Source: JBBRHH01 sp963788015 (lineage in GTDB: Bacteria; Planctomycetota; Phycisphaerae; Tepidisphaerales; Tepidisphaeraceae). From it: a stretch of DNA of 64,000 bases. The notes beneath the pieces are model-generated. The model was not told the DNA's origin. It saw only the letters and a list, made by a program, of their open reading frames with translations, and searched no databases. Made by a program: the position numbers and the translations under genes. The stretch lies in NCBI GenBank assembly GCA_963788015.1, contig CAWBEY010000010.1, positions 372,001 to 436,000 of the forward strand, in the 5' to 3' direction. Shown here piece after piece: positions 28,360 to 41,421 of the stretch. How positions within the stretch are numbered: the stretch's first letter is position 1; each line of letters starts with the position of its first letter.

Positions 28360-30179
28360 TCACTTCCCCCAACTAATGTGCAGGTTCGTAACCAGCCAGA
28401 AGATCAAAAAAGCGATCAGTGGAATGGCAACGGCAAGAATGGTCAGCCGATAGCTCCGCCACCCGGATTTCCAAGGCGTCGGGGCTTGAAGCCGGTCGGC
28501 CCGGCCGGTGATTTGCACGGCACTGGGGTTGTCGAGTTGCTCTTTCATCTCGCTGGCGCGGGGGTAGCGATCGATGGGGTTGTCGTTCCATGGCGTGGAG
28601 GATGATCTCTTCCACCTGCGGCGAGATGTTGGGGTTGCGCTTGCGCGGCGCGGGCGGATCGCCGGTGAGGCGTGCGTTCATGATGATAAACGGGGTGGCC
28701 CCTTCGAACGGCGGAACGCCCGTCACCATCTCATAGAGCAGCGCGCCCAGGCTGTAGATATCCGTCCGGGCGTCGCCGCGCTTGCCTTTGACCTGCTCGG
28801 GCGCGATGTAATCCGGCGTGCCCATGGCCGGGGTGAAGCCGCCAAAAGTCAGCCGCCGCATTCCCTCCAGTTTGGCAATTCCAAAATCCATGATGCGGAT
28901 GGACCCGTCATTGCAGATCATGATGTTGTCGGGCTTCAGATCGCGATGAATCACCTCGTGATCGTGCATGTATTGCAGGGCCTCGCAGATCCGGCTGGCG
29001 ATCTTGAGGCGCATCGGCCTCCGGCAGCGGCTTGACGTTTTTGAGCAGCAAGCCCAGCGTCTGGCCTTCCAGAAATTCCATCGCGATATAAGGCCGGCTG
29101 CGTGATTCATCCTCCTCGTGCGGGAAGATGCGGAGGATGTTGGGATGATTAAGCCTTCGCCCGATCTCCTCTTCGCGCTGAAATCGAGTGAAGAAGTTGG
29201 GGTCTGACTCAAACTGCATCAGCGGAACTTTGAGGGCCACGGTGCCGCCGGTTTTGGTGTCGATGCCCTTGTAGATGGTGGCCATGCCGCTGCGGCTGAC
29301 GGTGTCGGTGATCTGGTATCGCTTGTCGAAAAGCTGACCGACTTCGGGTTCGCTGCTCATGGGTTGATCCGGTGGGTCAGGGGCGTCCTGGTAAAATGGA
29401 ACGCCGCGGTAATAGCCAGGCCGCTCGGTCTTTTCCACGTGAATGACCTGGCAGGAAAGGTTGTCTTCGGTGCCCCGCTTTTCGGCCAGCGCGATCAGCT
29501 CTCGGCACGCGTCGGCGGCCGGGTTTTTGAAGACGATATCGTAAATCTCGCCTTCCGTCAGACAGCAATAGAGTCCATCGGAGCATTGCATGATCCGGTC
29601 GCCCCGCGCCACCGGGATCAGGTAATAGTCCATGCGCACCATCGGCTCCTGCCCCACCGTGCGGGTCAGGACGGAGCGATTTTCACTTTGGTTGGCTTCG
29701 TCAGCGGTAATCAGCCCGAGCTTGAGCTGCATCCCCGCGTAGGAATGATCGTAGGTGATTCGGCGGACGCGGCCTTGCGAAATCAGATAAACCCGGCAAT
29801 CGCCAACGTGGCCGATGGCGATTTCGTTGTTGCGAAATATCGTGATCGTCAGCGTCGTGGCCATGCGCCCCTGGCCGTCGCGGATGCGCTGCATGCCGGT
29901 GTCGTAGACGGCGAGGTTGGCGCTGTTGAACATTGAACGCAAAAGCTGCGTTGTGTTCGCGGCCGGAGCGGCCTGCAGAAACGTCTCCAGCGCCGTCTCA
30001 ACGGCCAGCCGGCTCGCCACCTCTCCATCTCCCTGCCCACCCACCCCATCCGCCAGCAACGCCACCGCCCCGCGCCCGCGGCGATCGTCGATCTCCGTCG
30101 GCCGCCAGAAAACGATGTAATCTTCGTTGTTGTCGCGCACCGGCCCCTGCGACGAGAGTTGGGCGTATGTCACTTCCAT
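28360..30179 (-). CDS. PP2C-type phosphatase fused to Ser/Thr protein kinase (two frame breaks)
   Basis: Residues 1 to about 250 are a PP2C phosphatase: 'LLADGVGGQGDGEVASRL', 'GHVGDCRVYLISQGRV' and 'IMQCSDGLYCCLTEGEIY'. Residues about 285-560 are a Hanks-type kinase with the lysine in 'TVALKVPL', the catalytic loop 'VIHRDLKPDNIMI', 'IMDFGIAKL' and 'GTPDYIAPEQVKG'. The protein ends in a membrane helix, 'LTILAVAIPLIAFLIFWLV', so both enzyme domains face the cytoplasm. Frame changes lie near 29015 (before 'KIASRICEALQYMHDH') and near 28583. Opposite activities in one chain suggest self-regulation. It is divergent from the outer-membrane protein gene. Confidence 0.87.
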
Positions 30180-30358
30180 GAAACAGTCACAAGTGGGCCT
30201 GGCACGTCCAAAATGGTTCGAGGGGAATAATAGACACAGACCCAGTGGACGCAAGACAGTCGCTGAATTGGCCGCTTACCTTGTCGTTGCAATCCGCATG
30301 GATGTTAATTTGCACACGATTGTCGCCGATCAGATCAGATATGTGCAGCCCTTTGCGG

Positions 30359-31522
30359 ATGACGGCAGCGTTGTTTCTTCTCGGACCTCTGGTCTGGGGA
30401 GCAACAGCGCGGCCAGCCGGGACGCCGAGGGCGCGGGCGAAACCAAGGCAGGCGCCCCGGCTGAAAATGTGAATACTGAAGGCTCGCAAGATCTGAAGGA
30501 GCGATTATTGGGCCGCTTGCCGCCGGCGGTTTCTGACGGCTTGGACGTGGATGCATGGATCTGGCTGTCTTATCTCCACACTGATCAACATTCGGACAGC
30601 AACGTGGGCGATCTGGTGCTTTCGCTGGATGTGACCAAAAGCTTCGGCCAGCGCATTGCGGCCTCTGTTGAAGGCAATTTCATTGATGCCAACGGCACGA
30701 CCCGCTTCGAACTCGAACAGGCATTCGTCATCGCTGGCAATATCGCAGCAGGCGCAGACGCTGGTAACGGTGGGGAAATTCAACGCCAACTTCGGCATCG
30801 AAGCGCGGGACTTCTGGAACCGGACGACTGGGACCACAAGCCTGCTCTTCAGCGCTCAGCCGCAGGACCTGATTGGCGTGATGGTGACCCAGCCACTGGG
30901 AAACACCGGCATCACGCTTCGGCCCTTCATCTCGGCCGACTTCCAGGGCGTGTTCGACTTTGATCAGTCCCCCTCCGGCGGCTTGAACGTGGAATATCGG
31001 CCCAATAAAGATTTCGACTTGGCCGTCACCGGCTGGGTTGGGCCGGGGATGATGCTCTACGGCGGGCGGTCGATTCGGCCTCCCTTCAATGGCGATTCCT
31101 ATGGATCGTCGGCCGGGACAATCGAAAACTGGCAGGGGCCAAACCTCGAGGCCGAGCGCGGCGGGACCCTCTACTTTTTCGAAGCCAAGGCAAGCTGGCA
31201 GGTACGACGCGACCTCAACCTGGCCGGCGAATATCTCATCGGCTCGACCAGCACCTCTAAAGGACGTTGGGGTTGGTCCGGGGTGATGGCGCTTGCCACC
31301 TTCGACCTCACCGACCGCGCCAGCCTCTTTGCACGCTGGAGTTATCTTGACGACTCCAACTGGCTCATCACCGGCGAATTCCAGCGCGTGCAGGAAGTCA
31401 GCGGCGGCATTGGCTATCGCATCACGCCCAAAGTCGAAGTGCGCGGCGAGTATCGCCACGATCACAGCAACGTCACCGGCGACACCAACAGCGTGTCGAT
31501 TCATCTGGCGATGGGATTTTAG
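30359..31522 (+). CDS. Outer-membrane beta-barrel protein, porin-like (two frame breaks)
   Basis: ATG 30359 starts a signal peptide, 'MTAALFLLGPLVWGATARPA'. Near 30430 the frame changes to 'ETKAGAPAENVNTEGSQDL', and near 30740 again, before 'QTLVTVGKFNANFGIEARD'. The mature protein of about 350 residues shows alternating polar and aromatic strands, for example 'NVEYRPNKDFDLAVTGWVG', and ends in Phe ('SIHLAMGF'), as expected of barrel proteins. It resembles putative outer-membrane beta-barrel proteins of Planctomycetes, with no known substrate. It is followed 28 bases later by the cupredoxin-like gene, suggesting an operon that runs to the signalling genes. Confidence 0.75.
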
Positions 31523-31550
31523 AAATACTGAGACGACTGGCGAGGGCAAT

Positions 31551-32349
31551 ATGCGTTGCACAACAATCGGTTTGACGATGGTCGCAGTTGCGGCGCTCTT
31601 GGCAGCGGGGCCGACGCCCCCGGCGTCGAACACGACGCAACCGGCCGCGACGTGCCCGACAGTCTCCGTTCGCGGGCGTGTCACCATCGCATCGGCCCTG
31701 GATATTCAGAAGCCGGATCTGTCGCGCGTCGTGATCTATCTGGCTTCCGAGCCGGCCATCGACGCGGTGCCGATGCCTGCCGAGCGCCCAACGGTGAGCC
31801 AGCGCAACAAGATGTTCGTGCCAAATTTTCTGGTGGTTTCTCGCGGCGCTGAAGTGGAGTTTCCAAATTGGGACCATTTCGATCACAACGTGTTCAGCCG
31901 ATCCAAGGCCGCGCCCGCGTTCGATCTGGATCGATATCCCTACGGTTGCTCCAAGACGCGGCAGTTCGACAAGCTGGGGGTGGTGCAGGTGTTTTGCAAC
32001 GTGCATCCGAGCATGCGCGCGATCATCTTTGTGACGCCCAACCGCTTCTTCACCCGCGCCGACGCCGAGGGGCAATTCGAGCTGAACGGCATTCCGCCTG
32101 GCCGCCACGAGCTGGTCGCCTGGCATGAGCGGTGCGACGAGCAGCGCAAGGCGTTTTGACGCGGGAAACACCGAAGCCGCCGAGATTTCATTCGCGCTTG
32201 AAGAAAGCCGCAATAGCATCCTGGCGAACGATCCACCCAGAAACGCGCCTCCTATGGTGTGGAGCGGGGGCTGGGGATCAAACGCGAGCGCGCTTGACCT
32301 GCCCGTTGTGGAAGAAGTTCATCCGGCGCCCGCCAAACCTGATCCGTGA
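31551..32349 (+). CDS. Secreted cupredoxin-like protein, MauL-like (three frame breaks near the 3' end)
   Basis: A signal peptide ('MVAVAALLAAGPTPPASN') leads into a beta-sandwich similar to methylamine-utilization MauL-type and plastocyanin-like proteins. 'VEFPNWDHFDHNVFS' and 'VQVFCNVHPSMRAIIFV' supply His, Cys, His and Met, a plausible type I copper site. 'ADAEGQFELNGIPPGRHEL' is a carboxypeptidase-regulatory-like strand pair. One frame stops at 32159, but a neighbouring frame continues with 'DAGNTEAAEISFALEESR'. Two further compensating shifts near 32252 and 32316 give 'YGVERGLGIKRER' and 'LDLPVVEEVHPAPAKPDP', stop 32349. The break positions are approximate. Confidence 0.7.
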
Positions 32350-32387
32350 TCACGTGATGTCACAACTCATTCCCCGGCGCAAACACC

Positions 32388-35140
<2,753 letters not shown>

Positions 35141-35144
<4 letters not shown>

Positions 35145-36156
35145 ATGTCTTGATTGTGGACGACGATGAGGTGGCGACGCTGATGCTACAGAATGCGCTG
35201 GAAGATGCGGGGCATCAGGTGGAGACGGCGCACAATGGCCGGGCCGCGCTGGAATCATTGCGCAGCGGCACGTGCCGGTTGGTGGTAAGCGATTGGGAAA
35301 TGCCGGAGATGACAGGGGTTGAACTCTGCCGCGCCATGCGCGAATCGGACATGCCCGGCTACGTCTACATCATCCTCCTGACCAGCCACGACAAGCCCGC
35401 CGAGCGCGTGGAAGGATTCGCGCGGGGGCCGATGACTTTGTCGCCAAGCCGTACAACCGGGAGGAATTGCTCGCGCGCATCGGCGCGGGCGAGCGCGTCC
35501 TGTCGATGGAGACGCGCGAGGTGGCGATCTTCGCCATGGCCAAACTGGCCGAAAGCCGCGACCAGGAAACCGGGACACACCTGGAGCGCGTGCGCAGCTA
35601 CTCGCGCATGCTGGCCCAACACCTGGCGGGCCTGGAGAAATATCATCACGAGATCACGCCGGAATATGCCCGGCTGATCTACCTGACCAGCCCGCTGCAC
35701 GATATTGGCAAGGTCGGAATTCCCGACGCCGTCTTGCTCAAGCCCGGCCGGCTGAGCGACCACGAATTTGAGATCATGAAAACGCACACCACCCTTGGCG
35801 CAGAAACTCTCGAAGCCGCGCTGCGGCAATTTCCCGGCGTGAAGTTCCTGGAGATGGGACGTGACATCGCCGCCACGCACCATGAGCGCATGGATGGCAC
35901 GGGTTATCCGAAAGGTTTGAAGGGAGAGGAGATACCACTCTGCGGCCGAATCACCGCACTGGCCGACGTATATGACGCCCTGACGTCCCGGCGCGTTTAT
36001 AAGGCGGCCTTCACACACGACATCGCCCGGGCCATGATTCTTCAAGACTCCGGTACACACTTTGACGTCGACGTGGTCGACGCATTTATGAAAAACGAGT
36101 TCCGCTTCCTGACCATTCGCGAGAACTTTTTGGAGCACAGTTCCGCGGCCGCATGA
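35141..36156 (+). CDS. Response regulator with HD-GYP output domain (frame break near 35425)
   Basis: The start ATG overlaps the TGA of the hybrid kinase gene. The receiver 'NVLIVDDDEVATLML' carries the phospho-acceptor Asp in 'LVVSDWEMPEMTG' and Lys in 'FVAKPYNREELLARI'. The HD-GYP domain contains 'LTSPLHDIGKVGIPDAVLL' (HD), 'ATHHERMDGTGYPKGLKGE' (GYP) and 'ALADVYDALTSRRVYK'. Such proteins hydrolyse cyclic di-GMP; this is inferred from the intact motifs. The frame breaks near 35425, between 'AERVEGFARG' and 'ADDFVAKPYN'. It is the natural partner of the upstream hybrid kinase. Confidence 0.88.
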
Positions 36157-36183
36157 ATCGCACTTGCAGGTGGACAAGGCGAA

Positions 36184-37212
36184 TCAAAATTTGCTAAACG
36201 TCACCGCGTCGAGTTCCAGCCCGCTAAACTCCCCCCGCTCAAAATACAGATGCCCAAGTCCCGCCGACATGGCGGCGTTGTCAGTGCAGTAAGCGAGTTT
36301 GGGCATGAAGACCGGAAGCCCAAGCGTCGCCAGCGACTCCCGCAAACCCACATTGGCGCTGACTCCCCCGCCAATGACCACACTTTTCGCGCTCACGCTG
36401 GCAATCGCGCGGCGGAGTTTCTTCAAGAGCACATCAATGCAGGCGGCTTGAAACGACGCGGCCACGTCGGCAACCTGCTGCTCCGACATTGTCAGCGGCG
36501 CGACGGACGGCCTCTTCCCCTTTTGCGGCACACCCCGCACATGATAAAGCACGGCCGTCTTCAGACCGGAAAATGAAAAGTCGAGCGAGTCGCGGTCAAG
36601 CATCGTTCGGGGAAATTGAACCGTCCTTGGATCGCCGCTCTGCGCGAGCCGATCGAGGATCGGCCCGCCCGGATAACCAAGGCCCAGGATGGCGGCCACC
36701 TTGTCATACGCTTCACCCACGGCGTCATCAATCGTATGGCCGATGAGGGTGACGCTGATGAAAGAGTCCAACCGATAAAGCGCCGTGTGCCCCCCGGAGC
36801 AGACCAGACCAACCGCCGGAAATTCAGGCTCTAACCCCTCCTCCTCCAGCATCACGCTATACAAATGCGCATGCACATGGTCCACCCCAATCAGCGGCTT
36901 ACCAATCGCCCACGCCAGAGCCTTGGCGGCCGTCACGCCAATCAGTAGCGAGCCAATCAGCCCCGGCCGATGTGCCACCGCTACGGCATCGACATCTTTC
37001 AGTTCAACCCCCGCCACCGAGAGCGCTTCCCCCAGAACCGGCAAGATGTTTTCGATATGCGCCCGGCTGGCGATCTCCGGCACCACGCCCCGAAACTTTG
37101 CATGAATCTCCGCCTGGCTCGCCACTACATTGCTCAGCACGCGCTGTCCCCCCACCACCACCGAGGCGGCCGTCTCGTCGCACGTGGATTCAATTCCTAG
37201 AACAATCGCCAT
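36184..37212 (-). CDS. tsaD: tRNA N6-adenosine threonylcarbamoyltransferase
   Basis: TsaD transfers the threonylcarbamoyl group to A37 of ANN-decoding tRNAs, with TsaB, TsaC and TsaE. The 342-residue frame is intact. Motifs are 'VLGIESTCDETAASVV', 'GVDHVHAHLYSVML' (metal-binding His pair), 'LVCSGGHTALYRL', 'GEAYDKVAAILGLGYPGGP' and 'VIGGGVSANVGLRE'. It lies 15 bases downstream of the S41 protease gene on the same strand, so they are likely co-transcribed. Confidence 0.97.
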   Translation of the reverse strand: MAIVLGIESTCDETAASVVVGGQRVLSNVVASQAEIHAKFRGVVPEIASRAHIENILPVLGEALSVAGVELKDVDAVAVAHRPGLIGSLLIGVTAAKALAWAIGKPLIGVDHVHAHLYSVMLEEEGLEPEFPAVGLVCSGGHTALYRLDSFISVTLIGHTIDDAVGEAYDKVAAILGLGYPGGPILDRLAQSGDPRTVQFPRTMLDRDSLDFSFSGLKTAVLYHVRGVPQKGKRPSVAPLTMSEQQVADVAASFQAACIDVLLKKLRRAIASVSAKSVVIGGGVSANVGLRESLATLGLPVFMPKLAYCTDNAAMSAGLGHLYFERGEFSGLELDAVTFSKF

Positions 37213-37227
37213 CGCGATACTGATCCT

Positions 37228-38618
37228 TCATCGCGCGTTTTGCGTCGCCGGCCCGGTTGCAGGTCGCGTCGTCGGCGTCACGACGCGCACAACCTCCGGG
37301 GGTGCAACAGGCATTTCATGATTCTGAAAAATCAGGCTCGCCAGCATCGTGTCCACCGCACGCTGCAACTGCACGTCGATGGGTTGCGTGGAGGCGGCGG
37401 CCGCGCGCGTTGTGGCCGGCCTGGTGGTGATGCGATGAAACAGGTCCTGCTCGTAGCGATCCTTCAGCATCCGCTTCTGCTGCTCTTCATCCATCGGCAC
37501 CACAATCTGCGGCTCAACGCCCCAATCCTTCGCGTCCTTCTTCCGATGCACCAGCCGGCCGCTGGGCAGATAGTAATAAGCCACCGTCATCTTCAGCTCC
37601 CCATTATTCCCCTCCAGCGGAATCAGTTCCTGCACCGATCCCTTGCCATAGCTGCGCGTCCCCACCACCACCGCCCGATGGTTGTCCATCAGGCTTCCGG
37701 CCACGATCTCGCTGGCGCTGGCCGAGTGCTCGTTGACCAGCACGATCATCGGAAAATACGGAAGCGCCCCTCCTTGGTGGCCGTCTTCACATCCTCCGGC
37801 CGATTCCGTCCTTTGGTCACCACGATCGTGCCGTGATCGATAAACAGATTGACAATCTTCACCGCCTGATCGAGCTGCCCGCCAGGATTGAACCTCAGGT
37901 CAAGGATGAAGCCCTGCATCCCCTCCTTGAGCATCCCGCTCAGGGCATCGCGCACCAGCTCAAACGTTGTCGGCGTAAACTGCGTGATGCGGAGATACCC
38001 GACTTTCGGCTTCTCGCTCACAAAATAATCCCACGTATTGTTGGCCTTGCGTGCATACCCTTTCACCGTCGGCATGACGATCTCTTCCCGCTTCATCGTC
38101 AGCTCGGCCTCCTCCCCCGTCGGATGCTTCACCGTCAGCTTCACATCACTTCCCAGCTCGCCGGTGATTTTCTTGATGACATCCACCAGCTTCAATCCGG
38201 CAGTCTGATCGCCATTCACCTTCAGGATCACATCCCCGGCCATCACACCCGCTCGAAATGCCGGGCTTCCCTCAATGGGCGTCACCACTTCGATGCTGCC
38301 ATTTTCAAGCTGGTCAAGCTGAATCCCCACGCCTTTGAAGGTGCCCTCGAGCATGCGGTCGAAATCTTCCTTCTTGGCTGGGGGAATGTAGTTGGTAAAT
38401 GGATCAAGCTGCCCCAGCATCCCATCAATGGCGGCCTGCTGCAGCTTGGGCTCATCCACCGGCTCAACGTAATTCGTTGAAACCTGATGATGAATGTCGA
38501 TCAGCGTCCGCACAAACGTGTAATCGTCGTCATGCGTCGCCATCGAGTGGCTGGTGCGAAAGGCCACCAGCGTAATCAACATTAAACTGACGGCCCAGAC
38601 AGTGCGTTCACGCTTCAT
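37228..38618 (-). CDS. S41-family C-terminal processing protease (frame break near 37748)
   Basis: A Ctp/Tsp-type protease of about 463 residues. The N-terminal signal-anchor 'TVWAVSLMLITLVAFRTSH' is followed by a PDZ domain ('GVGIQLDQLENGSIEVVTP', 'VMAGDVILKVNGDQT') and the peptidase domain with 'GFILDLRFNPGGQLDQAV', the catalytic Ser in 'VNEHSASASEIVAG' and Lys in 'TRSYGKGSVQELIPL'. The break near 37748 is a probable lost C in TTCCCG, giving 'FRIFPMIVLVNEHSAS'. It acts in the periplasm on C-terminal tails of proteins. ATG 38618 follows GGAG. Confidence 0.9.
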
Positions 38619-38751
38619 AGAGGCTCCGGCGAAGATGCTCAACCGACTCGTAACTATCAATGCGAACCGATTCTATACGACCCGCCTGCCGGAGCGAAGT
38701 TGCTCACGATGCATAAGCCTCCCGGAAATTCCGACTTGTCCCAGATTTAAT

Positions 38752-38779
38752 TTGACATTTCAAACGGACGTTTTAAACT
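38752..38779 (+). promoter_or_regulatory. Sigma-70-like promoter with palindrome in the spacer, tetR-like gene
   Basis: TTGACA (38752-38757) and TAAACT (38774-38779) are separated by 16 bases. A perfect palindrome AAACG-GA-CGTTT lies in the spacer at 38762-38773. Transcription should begin around 38786, so the message would start at or within two bases of the ATG at 38788; no Shine-Dalgarno sequence precedes it. The palindrome is a reasonable operator for self-repression. Confidence 0.55.
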
Positions 38780-38787
38780 GTTGATTG

Positions 38788-39459
38788 ATGCTCGCCCACC
38801 CGCCATCCGCCGACCCGTCGCTGATTGAAACTCGCCAGCGCCTCCTCGAGGCCGCTGGCGAAGTCTTCGCCGAGCACGGCTTCCGGGCAGCCACCATCCG
38901 CGACATCGCCCGTCGCGCCGGCGCTAATGTGGCCGCGGTCAATTACCACTTCCGCGACAAGCTCGGCCTGTACAAAGACGTGTTGCGGCTATGGGCGGGC
39001 GAGGCAACCGAAAAATATCCCCCCACCCTTGGCCTTGGCCCCCACCCCACCGTACGCCAGCGCCTTCACGCGTTCGTCCACTCTTTTCTTCTCCGCATCA
39101 TGGATGAGGGCCGCCCCGCGTGGCACGGCAAGGTAATGGCGCGTGAGATCATGGATCCTACAGAGGCTCTTGACGAACTTGTCGAGCACCACATGCGCCC
39201 GCTCAATGAATGCCTCACCGCGATCATCCGCGACCTGGTCGGCCGCGACTTCAAAGGCCCCGTTCTTGCCCGCTGCACCTGTAGCGTAATCAGCCAGTGC
39301 CTCTTTTATCACCACGCCCGCCCCGTGATCGAGCGCCTTCACCCCGAGATCGGCTTTACGCGGCGCGAATTGGGCACCCTGGCCGACCACATTACCGACT
39401 TTTCGATGGGCGGCCTCACTGCCCTTGCTAACAGGAAGATCCAGAAAGGCGCTCGATGA
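38788..39459 (+). CDS. TetR-family repressor with CecR-like C-terminal domain
   Basis: A 223-residue repressor. The N-terminal helix-turn-helix reads 'EVFAEHGFRAATIRDIARR' and 'AGANVAAVNYHFRDKLGLY'. The C-terminal domain ('PAWHGKVMAREIMDPTEAL') is of the CecR/YbiH (DUF1956) type found in regulators of ABC efflux operons. A TTG lies just upstream at 38785, but ATG 38788 is preferred. Its last codon overlaps the ATG of the permease gene, so it heads the efflux operon and probably controls it. The ligand is unknown. Confidence 0.92.
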   Translation: MLAHPPSADPSLIETRQRLLEAAGEVFAEHGFRAATIRDIARRAGANVAAVNYHFRDKLGLYKDVLRLWAGEATEKYPPTLGLGPHPTVRQRLHAFVHSFLLRIMDEGRPAWHGKVMAREIMDPTEALDELVEHHMRPLNECLTAIIRDLVGRDFKGPVLARCTCSVISQCLFYHHARPVIERLHPEIGFTRRELGTLADHITDFSMGGLTALANRKIQKGAR

Positions 39460-40610
39460 ACTTCGTCGCCATCAAAATGCTCGTCGGCGATCGCGCCAAA
39501 TACCTCGGCATCATCATGGGCCTCACCTTCGCCTCGCTGCTCATCACCCAGCAGTTGGCCATCTTCAACGGCCTGATGACCCGCACCTACAACGCCATCA
39601 CCGATCTTGGCCTGCCCGACGTCTGGGTGATGGACCCCAAGGTTCAATTCATCGACGACGTCAAGCCGCTTCAAGATACGCAGCTTTATCGCGTCCGCGG
39701 CGTCAGCGGCATTGAATGGGCCGTCCCGCTCTATAAGGGCTTGCTGAAAGCACGTCTCGAAAACGGCACGTTTCAAACCTGCAACGTGCTCGGCCTGGAT
39801 GATGCGACCCTCGTCGGCGGGCCGCCAGAAATGCTGGATGGGCAATTGGCGGACTTGCGAACCGCCGACGGTGTGATCGTTGATGAAATCGGGGCCACCG
39901 ACAAACTAGCCCGCGAACTGCCTGGCGGGAAAAAAGAACGGCTCAAACGGGGCGATTACCTCGAGCTCAACGATCATCGCGCCATCGTCGTCGGCATCTG
40001 CCGCGTGCAGCGCACCTTCCAATCCCAGCCGGTTATCTACACCACCTACAGCCGCGCCACCGTCTTTGCCCCGCGCGAACGCAAGCTGCTTTCGTTCGTC
40101 CTCGCCAAAGCCAAGCCGGGCCAGGACGTCCACGCCCTCACCCGCAACATCAAAGCCCAAACCGGCCTCGCAGCCTACTCAGCCGATGAGTTCAAAAAAC
40201 TCACCTTCGACTACTTCATGCAAAACACCGGCATCCCCATCAATTTCGGCATCGCCGTCGCACTGGGCTTTATCGTCGGCACCGCCATCGCCGGCCAGAC
40301 GTTCTACAACTTCACCCTCGATAACCTGAAGCATTTTGGCGCCCTCAAAGCCATGGGCGCGAGCAATGGCCGACTGCTTCGGATGATCCTCTTGCAGGCA
40401 CTCATCACCGGCCTGATCGGATACGGCCTGGGCGTCGGCGCTGCATCGCTCATGGGCCTTGTCAGCGGCAAGAGCGAGCTCAGCTTCCTGCTCCCCTGGC
40501 AACTGCTGATTTTCACTGGATTGGCCATCGCCTTCATCTGCATGTTGGCCTCTCTCATCAGCATTCGGAAAGTCATGAAGCTGGAGCCAGCCATCGTGTT
40601 CAAAGGATAA
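39456..40610 (+). CDS. ABC transporter permease, DevC/FtsX-like
   Basis: The 384-residue protein has an N-terminal membrane helix ('YLGIIMGLTFASLLITQQL'), a periplasmic domain of about 220 residues and three C-terminal helices in an FtsX-type unit ('GIAVALGFIVGTAIAGQTF', 'LITGLIGYGLGVGAASLM', 'LLIFTGLAIAFICMLASLI'). That layout and length match DevC-like permeases of tripartite exporters. It is coupled to the regulator by an ATGA overlap and followed by the ATPase after 5 bases. The frame is intact. Confidence 0.88.
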   Translation: MNFVAIKMLVGDRAKYLGIIMGLTFASLLITQQLAIFNGLMTRTYNAITDLGLPDVWVMDPKVQFIDDVKPLQDTQLYRVRGVSGIEWAVPLYKGLLKARLENGTFQTCNVLGLDDATLVGGPPEMLDGQLADLRTADGVIVDEIGATDKLARELPGGKKERLKRGDYLELNDHRAIVVGICRVQRTFQSQPVIYTTYSRATVFAPRERKLLSFVLAKAKPGQDVHALTRNIKAQTGLAAYSADEFKKLTFDYFMQNTGIPINFGIAVALGFIVGTAIAGQTFYNFTLDNLKHFGALKAMGASNGRLLRMILLQALITGLIGYGLGVGAASLMGLVSGKSELSFLLPWQLLIFTGLAIAFICMLASLISIRKVMKLEPAIVFKG

Positions 40611-40615
40611 ACCCA

Positions 40616-41407
40616 GTGCCAAGCCTTAACGAAAATACTCCCGCTGACATGGCCGTGCACTGCCGGAATGTCGTCAAAACCTACGGCGCCGGCGGCGCAC
40701 GCGTCGTCGCCCTGCGCGGCATCGACATCGACATCCGCATGGGCGAACTGATGATGCTCGTCGGCCCATCCGGCTGCGGCAAAACCACGCTCATCTCCGT
40801 CATTGCCGGTATTCTCGATCAGGACTCCGGCGACTGCGTCGTCTTCGATCACGACCTGAAGAAAATGGCCCAGCATGAAAAGACGCAATATCGCGGCCAG
40901 AACATCGGCTTCGTGTTCCAGCAGTTCAACCTGTTGCCGACGTTGACGGCCGCCGAGAATGTCAGCGTGCCCCTCCTGATCAACGATATCCCCCGCCGCC
41001 AGGCGATGGATAGAGCTCGCGAAATGCTGAACCGGGTGGGACTCACCGATCGCGCCCATTCCCTTCCCTCACAACTTTCGGGCGGCCAGCAGCAGCGCGT
41101 CGCCATTGCCCGCGCACTGGTTCACGATCCGCACCTCATCGTCTGCGACGAGCCCACCAGCGCCCTCGACCACGAGACCGGCCACAAGGTCATGGAGTTG
41201 TTGCGCGAAGTGGCGCTGGGAGAAGGACGTTCCCTCGTCATCGTCACCCACGACGCCCGTATTTTTGAATTCGCCGACCGGATCGCGCAGATGGACGACG
41301 GCCACGTCGATCGCATCGTTGATTCGCCCGATGATCTGGCGCTCGCCGCGCCGCGCTCGCCAAACGGTGGCGTTGCCCACAGCGGCACATTAGCCGCGCA
41401 CTGTTAA
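40616..41407 (+). CDS. ABC transporter ATP-binding protein, DevA/LolD-like
   Basis: A 263-residue ATPase with Walker A 'GPSGCGKTTLI', Q-loop 'FVFQQFNLLPTL', signature 'LSGGQQQRVAIARAL', Walker B 'LIVCDEPTSALD' and the switch His in 'SLVIVTHDARIFEF'. It probably starts at GTG 40616, 5 bases after the permease stop; ATG 40649 is an alternative. It pairs with the permease and the membrane fusion protein to drive export. Confidence 0.92.
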   Translation: MPSLNENTPADMAVHCRNVVKTYGAGGARVVALRGIDIDIRMGELMMLVGPSGCGKTTLISVIAGILDQDSGDCVVFDHDLKKMAQHEKTQYRGQNIGFVFQQFNLLPTLTAAENVSVPLLINDIPRRQAMDRAREMLNRVGLTDRAHSLPSQLSGGQQQRVAIARALVHDPHLIVCDEPTSALDHETGHKVMELLREVALGEGRSLVIVTHDARIFEFADRIAQMDDGHVDRIVDSPDDLALAAPRSPNGGVAHSGTLAAHC

Positions 41408-41421
41408 AGTTGGAGCCTCGA

